From: Massospora cicadina
Taxonomy: Eukaryota; Entomophthoromycota; Entomophthoromycetes; Entomophthorales; Entomophthoraceae
Assembly (NCBI GenBank): GCA_022478985.1
Contig: JAKSZP010017458.1
Span: 1 to 64,000 of the forward strand
DNA length: 64,000 bases
Direction: 5' to 3'
Positions 1 to 10,844 of the stretch are shown here, piece by piece. The position numbers and the translations under genes are program-made. Positions within the stretch are counted from its first letter, which is position 1. Every line of letters starts with the position of its first letter. The notes beneath the pieces are model-generated. The model worked only from the letters and a program-made list of their open reading frames with translations. It ran no database searches and had not been told where the DNA came from.

Positions 1-3000
1 GATGTCTCCTTTGAGGCCATGGATGATACCGGAGCTGCAGGTAATTTCATGAGTGTCAAGTTGGCCCAACAATTAGAACTGGACATGGATGCGGGTCCCT
101 CAGTGATGGTGGCTTCTTCTGCCTCCCAAACCTCATATGTCATCTGGCGGCCAGTACCTTTCTCAGTACACCAGTTTAGCTTCTGCAATCTTTTCTCTGC
201 TATGCCAAACTTGGTGTTTCCGGTGATCTTAGGAGTGGGATGGTGGCACTGTCAACATGTCAAGATTCACCTGGAGTCTAACATGTTGCCATTCACCAAT
301 GATCAACTGGAGGGTAAATTCCCTCTGATCAACACTCTTAAGAAAACACAATGCCACAGTTCTATTACTTTCCTCATCGCTCCTGCGGGCATACTGGCCA
401 ATTTTCCTTAAAGCCTATTGCACTATTAAAGCATCTTCAACTCTGAAAAGGCAGATCATTTGCCTCCTCACACAAGATTTGATTGTGGATCTTGTACAAC
501 AGTGGAGTTAGTGAATATCAACTGTCCGTTTTATCCCCATACAGCGGAGGAGGAGATCGCGCTCAACACTTGGTTGGATGATATGCTGAAAAAAGGGTGG
601 CTGTTTAAGGAGACCTAACCAGTTACATCCCCCATCGTCTTCGCCAAAAAGCTGATGGTTCTCTCAATCCCTTCATTGATTACAATTTTATAAACAAATT
701 AATGGTTTCTGATCCCTACCCCCTGCCTCTAGAACAGATGATTAGCCAGGCAATTGCCAAATCCTGTGTGTTCTCTAAGTTGGATTTAGTTAGCGCTTTT
801 AACCAGATTTGGATAATTAAAGGCAATAATGGTTAACAGCGATCTGGATGAAATGAGGTATTTTCCAATTCCGTGTGATGCTTTTGGGCTGAAGAATGCT
901 CCCACTACATTTCAACGTATGATTAACAATGTACTGGGTGACCTCCAGTTTACTTGCACAGTTGTATATATCGATGACATTCTGGTTCACTCTCCAACTC
1001 CCAAACAACATGCTACTGACTTTGAAGCAGTTGTGACCGCCTTGCATAAGGTAGGCTTATTCGTCAAGCCTTCCAAATGTGAGTTCTATAAGGAGGAGGT
1101 TACCTTTCTTAGGAACCTTGTCCTTAAGGATGGCTATACAATCCCTCCCAATGTAGGATGCTATCAAAGAATGGCCAACCACAACTACCCAGAAACAGCT
1201 ACGGAGCTTCTTGGAAACCATCATTTTCTTAAAAAAAATTTCCCTGGCACTTCCCAGTTTGCTGCCCTTCTCCACCCCCTTACAGGGAAAAATGTACCAT
1301 TTTGTTAGACGCCCAAAGCCAACAGGAATTCAAATAGATCAAAGGGTGTTTTTTCCCACCATTTTGAAACATGAAGATCCCTCTAAGTCATATATCATTG
1401 CATGAAACACCTCTTTGGTAGCAGTGGGGGCAGTGTTGCATCAAGAGCACGATGGCTTAGAACATCTGGTTGCCTATTTTTCCCAGAAGTTTATCTCTAC
1501 AGAGCAGTCTTGGGCCATCTATGACAAGGAGTTGGCAGCCATAGCATGGGAAATAACTCATTGGAGGTATCTGTTACAGGGTGCTCAACATGAGTTAACA
1601 GTCCACATGGATCACCAGGCTCTCTTGTATTTTTAAACTTCAAAAATTGGTGCACCGGCAAGCCTGAACCTATAAGGACCTGTGCAGTTTCAATTTCAAA
1701 TATGAATTTATAAAGGTGCACTCATCATACTTCCCGATTTTCTCAGCCACAGCCCTGCCCACTGTTCCTCGGACCCAGAGGTAGTGGACCTCGTTACTGT
1801 GATTCCTGCTGCCCAAATTTTGTAAATTTCCCCCCTGTCATTTCTTCCATCGCTCTAGCTTCTGCCGCCCCACTAGTTGCTCAGGTCTTAGCCAGTCAAA
1901 TGGCCTGCCCTGAGGGCGTGAGTTAATTGAGCAGTTGTCTCACCAGAGTCATAAAAACTCCATATACTCCTTAGAGGAGGGCCTCATTTATTTTCTTTCA
2001 CGCATCTGGGTCCCTGCCTCCTTCAGAGCCGAGGTATTTCATGCACATCACAATACACCATGGTCAGCCATCATGGCAATAAGAAATGCATCAACCTGAT
2101 CAAGCGGACCTATAATTTGGCGGGTTTGAAAAAAGAAGTTCCAGCCTGGATCGCCGATTGCATTAATTGTGCTCAGAAAAAGTCAGATTGCTCCAGCAGA
2201 AATGGTCTTTTACACCCCTTACATCAGGCGGAGGGTCCATGGACATCAGCGTCCATAGACTTTATCGTCAAAATCCCCTGTTCTAATGGTTTCACAGTGG
2301 AGATGGTGGTGGTGGATCATTTCACTGAATTTTCCCTCTTTATTCCATGTACTTCCATGATTAAGTCTGAGGAAACTGCCTGCTTTTCATATGCCATGTG
2401 TTCTTGATGTTTTGTCTCCCACAGAAGATCATTAGTGACCGTGGACCCCAATTTACAGCGCAATTTTAGAGTGAACTCTTATCTATCCTATAAATCTCCC
2501 ACTGTCATTCCACGGAGTATCATCCTCAGTCTAATGGACAGACTGAGCGAGTCAACCAAATCTTTGAACAGTACCTGCGTTGCTATGTTGCAGCCACACA
2601 GGACACCTGGGCCAACGACCTTCCCCTTGCTCAATTCACTTATAACAATGGCACTCACGCGTCCACGGGATTTTCTCCCTATGAAAGACGTTGGTCTATA
2701 ATCCTTCCTTTTTGGTCAGACCTTGCTTGCGTCCTGAGGTTAAGCTGCCGCAGATCATGCTGAACATATTAGGTCACTCAATCCTTAGTGCGGGATCACC
2801 TGACCAAAGCTATTGACAACTACAAGCGGTTTGTGGATCATAAGCGGCTCCCAGGTCCACACCTATTGGCTGGTTTTATGTTATGCTCAATACCTGTCAT
2901 TTATGAATACAAGCCCCTTCCCACAAGTTTGCAAGTAAGTGTTTGGGCCCCCATCTGGTGGAGGACGTCTTATGCAATGGTGCATTTCAGTAGAAGATTC

Positions 3001-3394
3001 CATTCGCTGGAAACAGCGCCCCATCTTCCACATTTCCCAGTTTTCGCCCTTCAAGGGTACAGTTCCCACAGAACCTGAACTGATCATCATTGAGAATGCA
3101 GAAGAGGACAAGGTGGAGAATATCCTGGAATCCTGCAACTCCTGGTGGTCTGTTCAATATCTTGTGGCTTGGAAAGGGTATCCAACTTATGAGAACAATT
3201 GGGTTAAGGCTCATGATTGTGCCAACTGTATGGAACTGGTTGAAGCGTTCCACGAATCCCACCCCAAAGCTCCCCGCCCCCCAAAAAAAAGTCATGATGA
3301 TAATGGTAATCAAGTTACCCAAACAAGACAAGAATTTGGCCCTCATGCAGTTCCCCAGTGGTGGTGCCCTTCCTTTGGAAAAAGGAAAGGATAA
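1..3394 (+). pseudogene. Chromovirus CV1 pol, decayed (protease, RT, RNase H, integrase, chromodomain)
   Basis: This is the 3' part of a Ty3/Gypsy polyprotein gene broken by frameshifts and stops; gag lies outside the window. In order I see an aspartic protease (DTG at 25-33 and a later VILGVGWW segment), a reverse transcriptase from about 620 to 1300 with FSKLDLVSAFNQIWI, GLKNAPTTFQRM and the catalytic YIDD at 967-978, and an RNase H at about 1395-1640 with YDKELAAIAWE and MDHQALLYF. The integrase has an H2C2 zinc finger (about 2045-2190) and a DDE core with D at 2258, D in SDRGPQFTAQF at 2437 and E in NGQTERVNQ at 2545, the canonical 35-residue spacing. A chromodomain (YLVAWKGYPTYENNW) lies at about 3080-3260. 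The RNase H has N where its first catalytic D is expected. Frameshifts near 650, 835, 1300 and 2410 rule out a functional product. Confidence 0.93.
3377..3394 (+). promoter_or_regulatory. Polypurine tract of CV1
   Basis: An A/G-only run apart from one T (ggaaaaaggaaaggataa) stands just before the TG that begins the LTR. In Ty3/Gypsy elements such a tract primes plus-strand DNA synthesis. Copy CV2 has the equivalent tract (gaagaggaaaata) in the same place before its LTR at 22186. Confidence 0.75.
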
Positions 3395-4184
3395 TGCAAG
3401 TCCCTGGGAACATCCCCTGTGCATTGATTGGGCCCTTTTCCCATTACCGGGTAAGAAGGTATCAAAGAGGGTGGATGTACCCCTCGTTACCCAGGGTGAC
3501 CTCGCCCATTTGGTAGATGAGCGCTGGGTAACAGCTCTTCCACTTCAAATCCCTCCCCCAGTGCCCACACTCACCTCAGCAGAATTAGTACATCTAATCA
3601 GGGAAATCTGCACTGAGATCGCCAAAATAAAATTAATCAGTCCAAAATTGAGTGGTAATCATCCCAATGTTTGGATTCCATGTAGTCAAAAAGGGAGGAA
3701 GACTGATTCATCGGCCAGAATTGTAATGGTTTTGATTTTTCTAACAGTATGATTGTAAAAATCAACCCCCTCCCAAAATCATCAGGGATCATCCCCGATG
3801 GGCAGGTAATAGCTTTGGACACCATTGACAAGGGTTTGAAGCTCTCTTCTGGAAAATAGGGTGTTGAAGCTGATGCAAAACATTTGACTGAATGAACATC
3901 CCAGTGACCGGGCATGGGCAGGTTGGGGATCCTGAACCCATTCCCAGCCAATTGGGACCACCCCTACGTGGGGTGGCCTTGGGGATTCCTGATACCTTTA
4001 GGCAAACGCCGTCAAACTAACTGTCAGAAACATATCTGAGCCTTAGTTTGGATGTTTAAAGTCAAACTAATGGTGACTTGGCCTGCTGCCAAATTCTTTG
4101 ATGTCAGTTCCCATTGAACTTATCCGCCCCATTCCCAAATAATTCGTTGGTTAGGTTGAAATTGAGGGTCATAATCCTGGCTTG

Positions 4185-4200
4185 TCCCCACATCAATTGA
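4185..4200. repeat. Target-site duplication of LINE L1, left copy
   Basis: tccccacatcaattga abuts the 3' end of L1 (minus strand). It matches 15 of 16 bases at 9440-9455 on the other side of the element. The related LTR at 44588-44603 carries the unoccupied equivalent, tcccgcatcaattgat. Confidence 0.88.
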
Positions 4201-4399
4201 TTTATTGCGGGGAAGGCCAACCAGGGGATGGACACTTCCAAAAGTAAACATGAAAGAAAATGAAACATAGTAACAGGGGGGGCACCCCAGAGAAGCAATG
4301 CTATCTCCTGTTGCCAGTGGGTAACGCCACTACAGGGAAGAGGGGGAACGTGCAAAGGGGCCAGAGCCACTATTGAGCATGTGCGAAGGAGGGGTCAGA

Positions 4400-7300
4400 G
4401 TTGATGAATCAAACTGGGAACTAGGAGGAGACCAACTGATGGTGACGCGGTGGGAGGTATCCAAACAACCATGCTTGAAAGTGGTCCACTAATTGGGACC
4501 AGAACCGGTGGACAGCTTCTGGGATGGTTGGGGTGGAGCCTGCAATGGCATCCAAGACAATCGTGTGGAAGGTCCACATGGCGAATGCAACCACCAGAGC
4601 ACAGAGGGAGGGTGGAAGAGGGGAGACCATAGATAAAGCAAACATATCCCTAGACAATCTGAAGGGATGTGTCTGATCCTGGAAAAGCAGACGTTGCACC
4701 TCACGCCATATCGCTTTAAAAGTAGGCCACTTCTCCGGGCGGTAAAACAACGTTCCATACTGGCCACACACGACGCAGGATGAGTGTAAAGCGTTAGAGC
4801 GCTCAGCTGTATGATACACCCGCCTCAGGCAGCGCCACACATGGGAGCGGACTTGAGGCTGCAACAGAGGATGGTGTACGTATTTCCAAATTGTCTTCTG
4901 GGTCTCAAGGGAATAAGGGATGTCCATCATGTTCAGGTAGTCCACCCTGGATAGGACATGGGGCTTTGTGGGTATCAATCCGTCCATAATTGGTAGCCCC
5001 TGGACCTTTTGTGTGAACCGAGGAGAGGGGCGCCCCCTCTGGGCAGTGTGTACACAAATACGAATTCTCTACTCAGCGCTCCACATGAAGAGCAGGATTC
5101 GTTTGAAGTGGGGTGCAGTTCCATGGGGACCTGCAGCTGAATGGTGGAAAGCCTGATATTTTATCAAAGAGTGAGGGTGCAACGGATTGGCAAATCCCAG
5201 GGCGCGGGAGATGTAGGAGCGGGCCGCGCGGGACCAGTGTTGGGATGGGAGTATAGGGATGGTAACAGCTGCGATCAGGTGCCCAGGATCTTTGAAGCAT
5301 GGGCCACAAAGTCGAGCAGGCCCATGCCGCCACTATGGCGAGGGCCAAACATGACCTCAAGATGCACTGGCGGTGGGCAGCCCAACCAAAGCCACCCTTG
5401 CAGAAGGGCGTATAATGACTTGAAGAAACCTGGGGAGAAGGCGACAGCTTGTGCCCCAAACCAAACTTTGGAGAGGAGCGTAGTTTTGCCTAGTACAACC
5501 CTGCCAGTAAGGGAAGTAGGGTGGGCTCTGAGGGAGGCGATGCGCTTTGTCACGTTGTCCAGAATATGGCTTTCCATCACTGCTGAGGCATCCCTCCTGC
5601 CTCCAACCACACTCCCAAATGGTGGACTGGCTAAACGGTAGGACGTGGCTCAAAGGGGAGCACAAGTGGGGCGGTGTAGGATGGGCAGTTTAAGTAAGCG
5701 CGTGTGCTAGCAGATGGGTCAGGCTGTAAACAGGGCGCTGATGCCCAGTGGGTTTGATATCGACCAAGGAGGATGATTTCAGTTTTGGAGGCGTTTAGTG
5801 CAGCATTACTTACCTGGGAGTAAACCTGGATAAGAGCTTCAAGCGCGCGTGCATCATGATTGTTAGACACCCTGACCACACAATCATCAGCAAATGCCAA
5901 CATCTTGACTGGGGCTTGCCTTTCACATGGACCCCAGTAAGACGGGAATTTACATTTCAAAGAAGTGGGTCAAGGCTGAAGTTATATAAAAGTGGCTAAG
6001 GGGGTCCCCTTGGCGTAGGTCCCCTTGAGGGCGGACTACATCCCTGAGAAAGCCAGGGCCACGCACTGCCATTGTCGCGGATTCCATCATCAGCATCACC
6101 CAACTGATGAAATGTGGGGGTAGGCGGAATTGGTGGAGGCAGGCCCTGAGGTATTCCCAGTTTAATCATAGGCTTCTGCTAGTCTGAAATTACAAGTGCC
6201 CCAGAGGCCGTGGACTGACAGGCGTTAGCCACAGAGTGCACGTTGTCCCAAATCGACCTTCTGGGTATGAAACCGAATTGTTCTGGGGAGATGGTAGCAG
6301 GGTCAACAATCCCTAGACAGTTAGCCATGAACTTTAGTTAAAATTTTTGTATCCATGTTTGTTAGAGAAATGGGGTGCCAGTTGGCCAGGTCTAGCTTAT
6401 CCCCTTTCTTGAAGAGCGTAATGGTGTAGGCCTCTTACCCTCCTGGTAGGAGACGCGTTTCCAAAAGGCTCTGGTTAAGGGAGGCAAGCAACAGTGGGGA
6501 CAAATAATTGAAGTACTTCTTATAGAAATCATAAGGAATGCCATCATGGTCAGGGCATTTCAAATTTGGCACACCGCGGAGGGCTTCAGAGTTCATCCAG
6601 ACTAATCAAATTTATTACCTCCGGGAATTTGTAAATGGTGCAGATGTGAGCACTATTGAGAAAATTCACCATTTTGACCGGCAGAATTGGTTCAGATTGG
6701 TACAACTTGGAGTAATAATTTTGTATCTCGATTGCCACTTCAGCTGGCTTATCTGCGAAGGAATTGTCTGGCCTTTGCACTTGTGTGTAGGCCAAGCTCT
6801 GGCGCGGGGAAAAGAATTTTTGAAAAAATAAGTGGAGCATGTGTTGCCCACTGTAATGTGTTTAGTCCTGTACTGAACACAAACCCGATGTTTGTGTTGC
6901 CGCTCAAGCGCGTTGAGGTAAGCGGCGCTTCCTCCCACTTATGGCCCCAAGCAGGGCTGTAGCCCTTGGCTGGGATGTTGAACTCCAGGTGGGCCAGCTC
7001 CGCCAGAGCGCGCGAGATGACTGCTGAGGTGGAGCGTGAGTGTCAGGAGAGGTGGTGAGCCTGGCAGATTGTGTCCACTTTAAAGGCCAACCAGATGGCA
7101 ATTGGGTCAGTGCAAAATGGTGCAATAAACTCCTGTGCTGATGTTGAAGATTCCATCCATGTGGAAAATCTTGGCGACGCGAGTTTGGCCAGGCGAAGTT
7201 TGCACCATATTGTAGCCTGAGCCACTGGGTCGGGTAGTGGAAGGTTAATGAGACCATCCTGTGATTGGAGAAATCAATTTTTGACGTGTGAAAAATGGAA

Positions 7301-7939
7301 AATCTGGGTACAAAATTGCAACGGCGCGAGGATAAGGTCAATGCAGGACAAGACCTTAACTGGCCGTTGTGGACATGCGGTCATGACATTTTTTTGAGCA
7401 GCAGAGCATGACGTGGCAGCGAGTCAAACAACCCAAGGGTGGCCTTGAGGACGCGTAGTTCTACATGACCCTGTGGCTGGAAAGATGAGGAAGGCCAGCA
7501 GTCGGTGGACAGGTTCAACCAACAGTTCATGTCACCAACTACAAAAGGGTCAGGGGTAACAGAAGGGATTTAACCAATGAGAAAAATTCATGATGCTCTC
7601 GTGCACATGTCAGGGCGTAAATGTTGATGATAGCGTGCACCACAACAGCCCACGAGAATTTGACAATGAGGACTCAGCCATTAAGGAAGGATTCAGATGA
7701 CAAAAATTGGAAAAAATTGTTTTTTCAAATAAGCACCCCACAGTGCTTGGACCAGAAGGACAGGGAGGGAAGGAGCATGGATTTCCATGTGTCCTCAGAA
7801 CTGCGCGGAGTGTGGGACTCCTGGATGGCCAGCATGTCCACGGGTAAATTATTTTGTAAAAAACTCAGTTTCCTAGCATGGGATGGCGAGGCCTTGAGTC
7901 CGGTGATGTTCAATGCTCCTAAAGTAAAGGCTCCCCCAT
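4400..7939 (-). pseudogene. L1 ORF2 (APE endonuclease + reverse transcriptase), frameshifted
   Basis: ORF2 starts at the ATG at 7939-7937, inside a small hairpin overlapping the end of ORF1. The endonuclease start is visible (LGALNITGLKASPS, DMLAIQESH; 7925-7725). The RT region is broken into several frames between about 6830 and 5270, with FADD at 5894-5883 followed by SNAALNASKTEIILLGRY. The C-terminal part (4987-4421) is open for 188 codons and contains WRCLRRVYHTAERSNALHS followed by CVVCG; in this copy the H and C of the C-x2-C-x7-H-x4-C motif are eroded (FYRPEKW). No continuous reading frame remains. Confidence 0.9.
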
Positions 7940-9344
7940 TGCACCTTAGGTGCAAGGGAAGGGCACCTGGGCCCTTCAGCAATCTCATGATCTTCACGGT
8001 GCTTCTTGGCGCCTCAGGTGTGTGCAGCAACATAGTTGGAAGAATGGGTAACTTTGTCAGTCAGGTTAACGTTGGCTTTTGCCTTTGCTTTTAGTTTCCC
8101 CGCTGCAGAACAAAATTTTTGCGGTGCGCTCAATTTTGGTGCACAAATGCTTGTTTTAAAATTTTTCAGGTAGGTTGGAGACCAAATCAGTTCTAATTGA
8201 GGCTTGGGCGCATAGATCAGGTGAAATCAAATTGCCCATTGGAACTTCAGTTTGGGAAGCCTAATAGGCTTGGGCATCCCAATCTGATTGGTTGAGAGAT
8301 CTCTGAGCTGCTTCCACCGCAAAAGTCTCAATGTCCTCCTGGTGTTGGGAGTGCAGGATAGCAGAGGCGACCTTGGCCGCCTCCTTGGCCGCCGCCCTGC
8401 AGGCCTGTTTGGCCTTCTTCTGCTTTTGTGGGGATATAGGGTGCACTACTAAGTAGTAGCCTTGTGCTCCCCACAGAAAGATGTCCTCTTGTATTAGTGG
8501 TTGGTTCATAGTGGGTCTCCCCGTTGTTCATTGCCACCGAGGGATGTTCTTAGAATATGATGCCCTCCTTGGAGGGGCAGGCGTGTGCCTTATGGCTGAA
8601 TGCATCACAATGGGTGCAGATGGGAGGTGCACTGTCCACGGTGACCTGGAAAGGGTGGGTGGTATGCCCCTCAATATTGACAAAAGTGGAGTGTGGGATC
8701 TGGGTTAGATCCTTTGCTATCTCCTCGGTTGAGGTTAGGACTGCGATGGCTTTGCCAGTGCACAGGTGTGGCATCAGCATAAAGCGTTGCATTTTGAAAA
8801 ATTTCGCCATATATGGCGAGCCCGGCCTTCAGGTTTTGTTCTAGTATGGCGTGTTTGACCGTAGTGGGCAGAAAGTCAAAAGTAAGAAAAATTTGGTTGG
8901 ATTTTGTCCATCTGGTGCGCTTAGTTTCAATGACCCGCTGCCCATTGGGGAGGTCTATTACAACGCACATCATAGCAGCTTTGTCCGCTGCCTCCTTGCT
9001 CTCAAAACCTAGATCCAGCCAACCGCATGACATGGAATGAGGTGCAACGTACACTGCATTTGGGAAATGAATGTGTACATCCCCACAAAACTTTTCCCAT
9101 AGCGCCATTTGCTGAATATCCAGGAACACCCGTACTCTGTATTCCACAGACAAAAGTAGTTGAGAGTGCTGCATATTGATGTACTGGTTGCATCGCGCCT
9201 GCCAAGCTAAAGTTTCTGGGGAAATGGTAACCGCCAGTTTTTTTTGTCTAATCTGCCAGATTCACTGGGGCGTTTGAAAACTGTGGAAGTCGCGGGGCCA
9301 CCACCTGTGCCCCTTACCTTACTTGCCCAACTGCTCCCTAGCAT
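7870..9344 (-). pseudogene. L1 ORF1 (LINE nucleic-acid-binding protein), frameshifted
   Basis: The ATG at 9344 is placed by alignment to the intact ORF1 of L4 (SSWASK near the N-terminus in both). The frame is lost by about 9230 and recovered as VRVFLDIQQMALWEKF, WLDLGFESKEAADKA and FLTFDFLPTTVKHAILEQ (9170-8820). It shifts again at about 8815, then KMQRFMLMPHLCTGKA and the zinc knuckle CTHCDAFSHKAHAC (C-x2-C-x4-H-x4-C, about 8610-8570) follow. The lysine/alanine-rich C-terminal part (FLWGAQGYYLVV, then KAKQACRAAAKEAAK) lies at 8509-8261. The product would bind element RNA, as LINE ORF1 proteins do; here it is broken at least three times. Confidence 0.88.
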
Positions 9345-9439
9345 GGGCGCAAACTAATATCCTTGGTGAGATTATCAAACTTAAGTCAGACTTGAATTGA
9401 ATTTGTTGAAAAAGTGATTGCAATGAGATAGAAAAGTTT

Positions 9440-9455
9440 TCCCCACATCAAATGA
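9440..9455. repeat. Target-site duplication of LINE L1, right copy
   Basis: tccccacatcaaatga lies at the 5' end of L1 and matches the left copy with one substitution. The CV1 LTR sequence resumes directly after it (atttaatcagttgca). Confidence 0.88.
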
Positions 9456-10225
9456 ATACCATTTAATCAGTTGCATTGCACTGAGAAAATTGTTGGTTGA
9501 TTTTCTTCACTTTCCTTTGCAATAAAATTTTGCCTCAAAATACAATCATTTTTGATTTTCTTGATTCCTTTCTGGCCGCATTCCCAATGGCTTTTCCCAG
9601 GTGGCCCATCAGTCCATATACTGGATGGGCTCTACTGGTACTCGTGGTCACTATGGCCCCCACCATTGTAGACTGGACTAGTGAGTTAGATACTTCTGGC
9701 AATTTAACCCTGTTGTTATAAACTTTCGTCAACAACATACTGGGATCTTGTGGACTTACATCCACCATCTTCAAGCAAGGATCCGCCCCCTTGTCTCTCT
9801 GGTTGAATTAACCCCATCTACTGGTGACCTTATTGAAACCATACCTGTGATTCCACCCCTGGAGCAAGACCTCCAGGGTCTTGGGCGGCCTCAATTTAGT
9901 TCATTTTTGGGATGATATTCACTATCATCTTACACTAACGATTTATCATTTCCTAATGCCTGGCTCCATATAACGTCATTTGTGCGACAATGCCTCTAGT
10001 ATTTTAGCTTGCTTTTTGGGTGTTTATGAATCCCAACTGGCGGCCAGTCTAAAACTTCTTCTTCTGTTTCCATGAAAGTTTTAACTATTGTTTAAGGATA
10101 AATATTCACCTAAGGAAAAGAGCATTCTTTTTTTATTAATATGAAAAAGTTTAGTGAAGCTTCAGAATAAAAAAAGATTATTTACCTATCTGTATTACAC
10201 ATCTAGCCCAAGACATATTGGTATA

Positions 10226-10778
10226 CACAGTGCATTAAAAAAGTTCTGGGACTAACGTTCTAAAGAAACAACTATACAAATAAATAAACTTTCTTTTATC
10301 ATAATTTAACAAACAAATTTTCCCTCTCTATACATATATATATTGCTAAAACAATTGTTAAAAGATATGCACATAGTTCCTATTTTGTATAACCATGTTT
10401 AAACCAGCTGTCACATTCTTCTGAATTGTCTATACTTTATCAAAGTGATGAACCTTCAGTGCCACCTTCAGATTAGAGAACAGAAAGAAGTTAGACAGAG
10501 CCAAATCTGGTGAATAGGGTGGATAATTATAATCTGAAGGTGGCACTGAAGGTTTATCCTTTTGATAAAGTAGAGACTTTCAGAAGAATGTGACAGCTAG
10601 TTTAGACATAGTTATATAAAATAAGAACTATGTGCATATCTTTTAACAATTTTTTTAGCAATATAAAGATGTATAGAGATGTAAAGGGTGTACGTTTAAA
10701 TATGATAAAAGAATGTTTATTTATTTATAAAGTTGTGTCTTTAAAAGGTTAGTCCCAGAAATTTTTGAATGCACTGTG
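10226..10778. mobile_element. Palindromic mariner-derived snapback element
   Basis: Two arms of about 250 bp (10226-10475 and 10530-10778) are inverted copies of each other around a 54-bp loop. The outer ends, CACAGTGCATT and AATGCACTGTG, are each flanked by TA (10224-10225, 10779-10780), the target duplication of Tc1/mariner transposons. The minus strand across the loop and left arm reads PPYSPDLALSNFFLFSNLK, the hallmark around the third catalytic aspartate of mariner transposase (consensus PYSPDLAPSDFFLF). The right arm carries the downstream part (NLKVALKVYPFDKVET) in the opposite orientation. The element therefore consists of two transposase 3' ends plus terminal repeats head to head. 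It encodes no complete transposase and would need one in trans. Confidence 0.85.
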
Positions 10779-10844
10779 TAACATCTGATTACATGTACCA
10801 CTTGGTCTCATTACAAAGAAGACTTATTAAAAGAATTTAAGAGT

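Larger units (their letters stand above)
4201..9439 (-). mobile_element. LINE L1 (family A), near full length, 5.24 kb
   Basis: A non-LTR retrotransposon in antisense orientation. Its 5' end (at 9439) begins aaaacttttctat, close to the start of L4 (27323). Its 3' end (at 4201) is ggccttccccgcaataaa, identical to the L4 end, with no long poly(A). It has two ORFs: an ORF1 with a CCHC knuckle and an ORF2 with APE endonuclease, RT and a C-terminal zinc motif. It is inserted in the CV1 LTR and flanked by a 16-bp duplication. Many frameshifts make it dead. The complete ends and TSD indicate a full-length insertion that later decayed. Confidence 0.92.
3395..10077 (+). mobile_element. 3' LTR of chromovirus CV1, split by LINE L1
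   Basis: The LTR starts with TGCAAGTCCC directly after the polypurine tract. It continues to about 4200, is interrupted by LINE L1 (4201-9439) and resumes to about 10077, giving roughly 1.4 kb without the LINE. The boundaries come from comparison with two relatives in this window, 22186-23488 and the solo LTR 43798-44947. All share a segment encoding a LAH-V-E-WVTA-like stretch (about 3500 here), the caattgggac block (about 3950), the cagttgca-tgcactgagaaaatt block (9470) and the aactggc-ggc-gtct block near the end. The exact 3' end (about 10077) is by alignment only because the terminal CA has mutated. The LTR has no gene of its own; short open frames in it are fortuitous. Confidence 0.8.
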
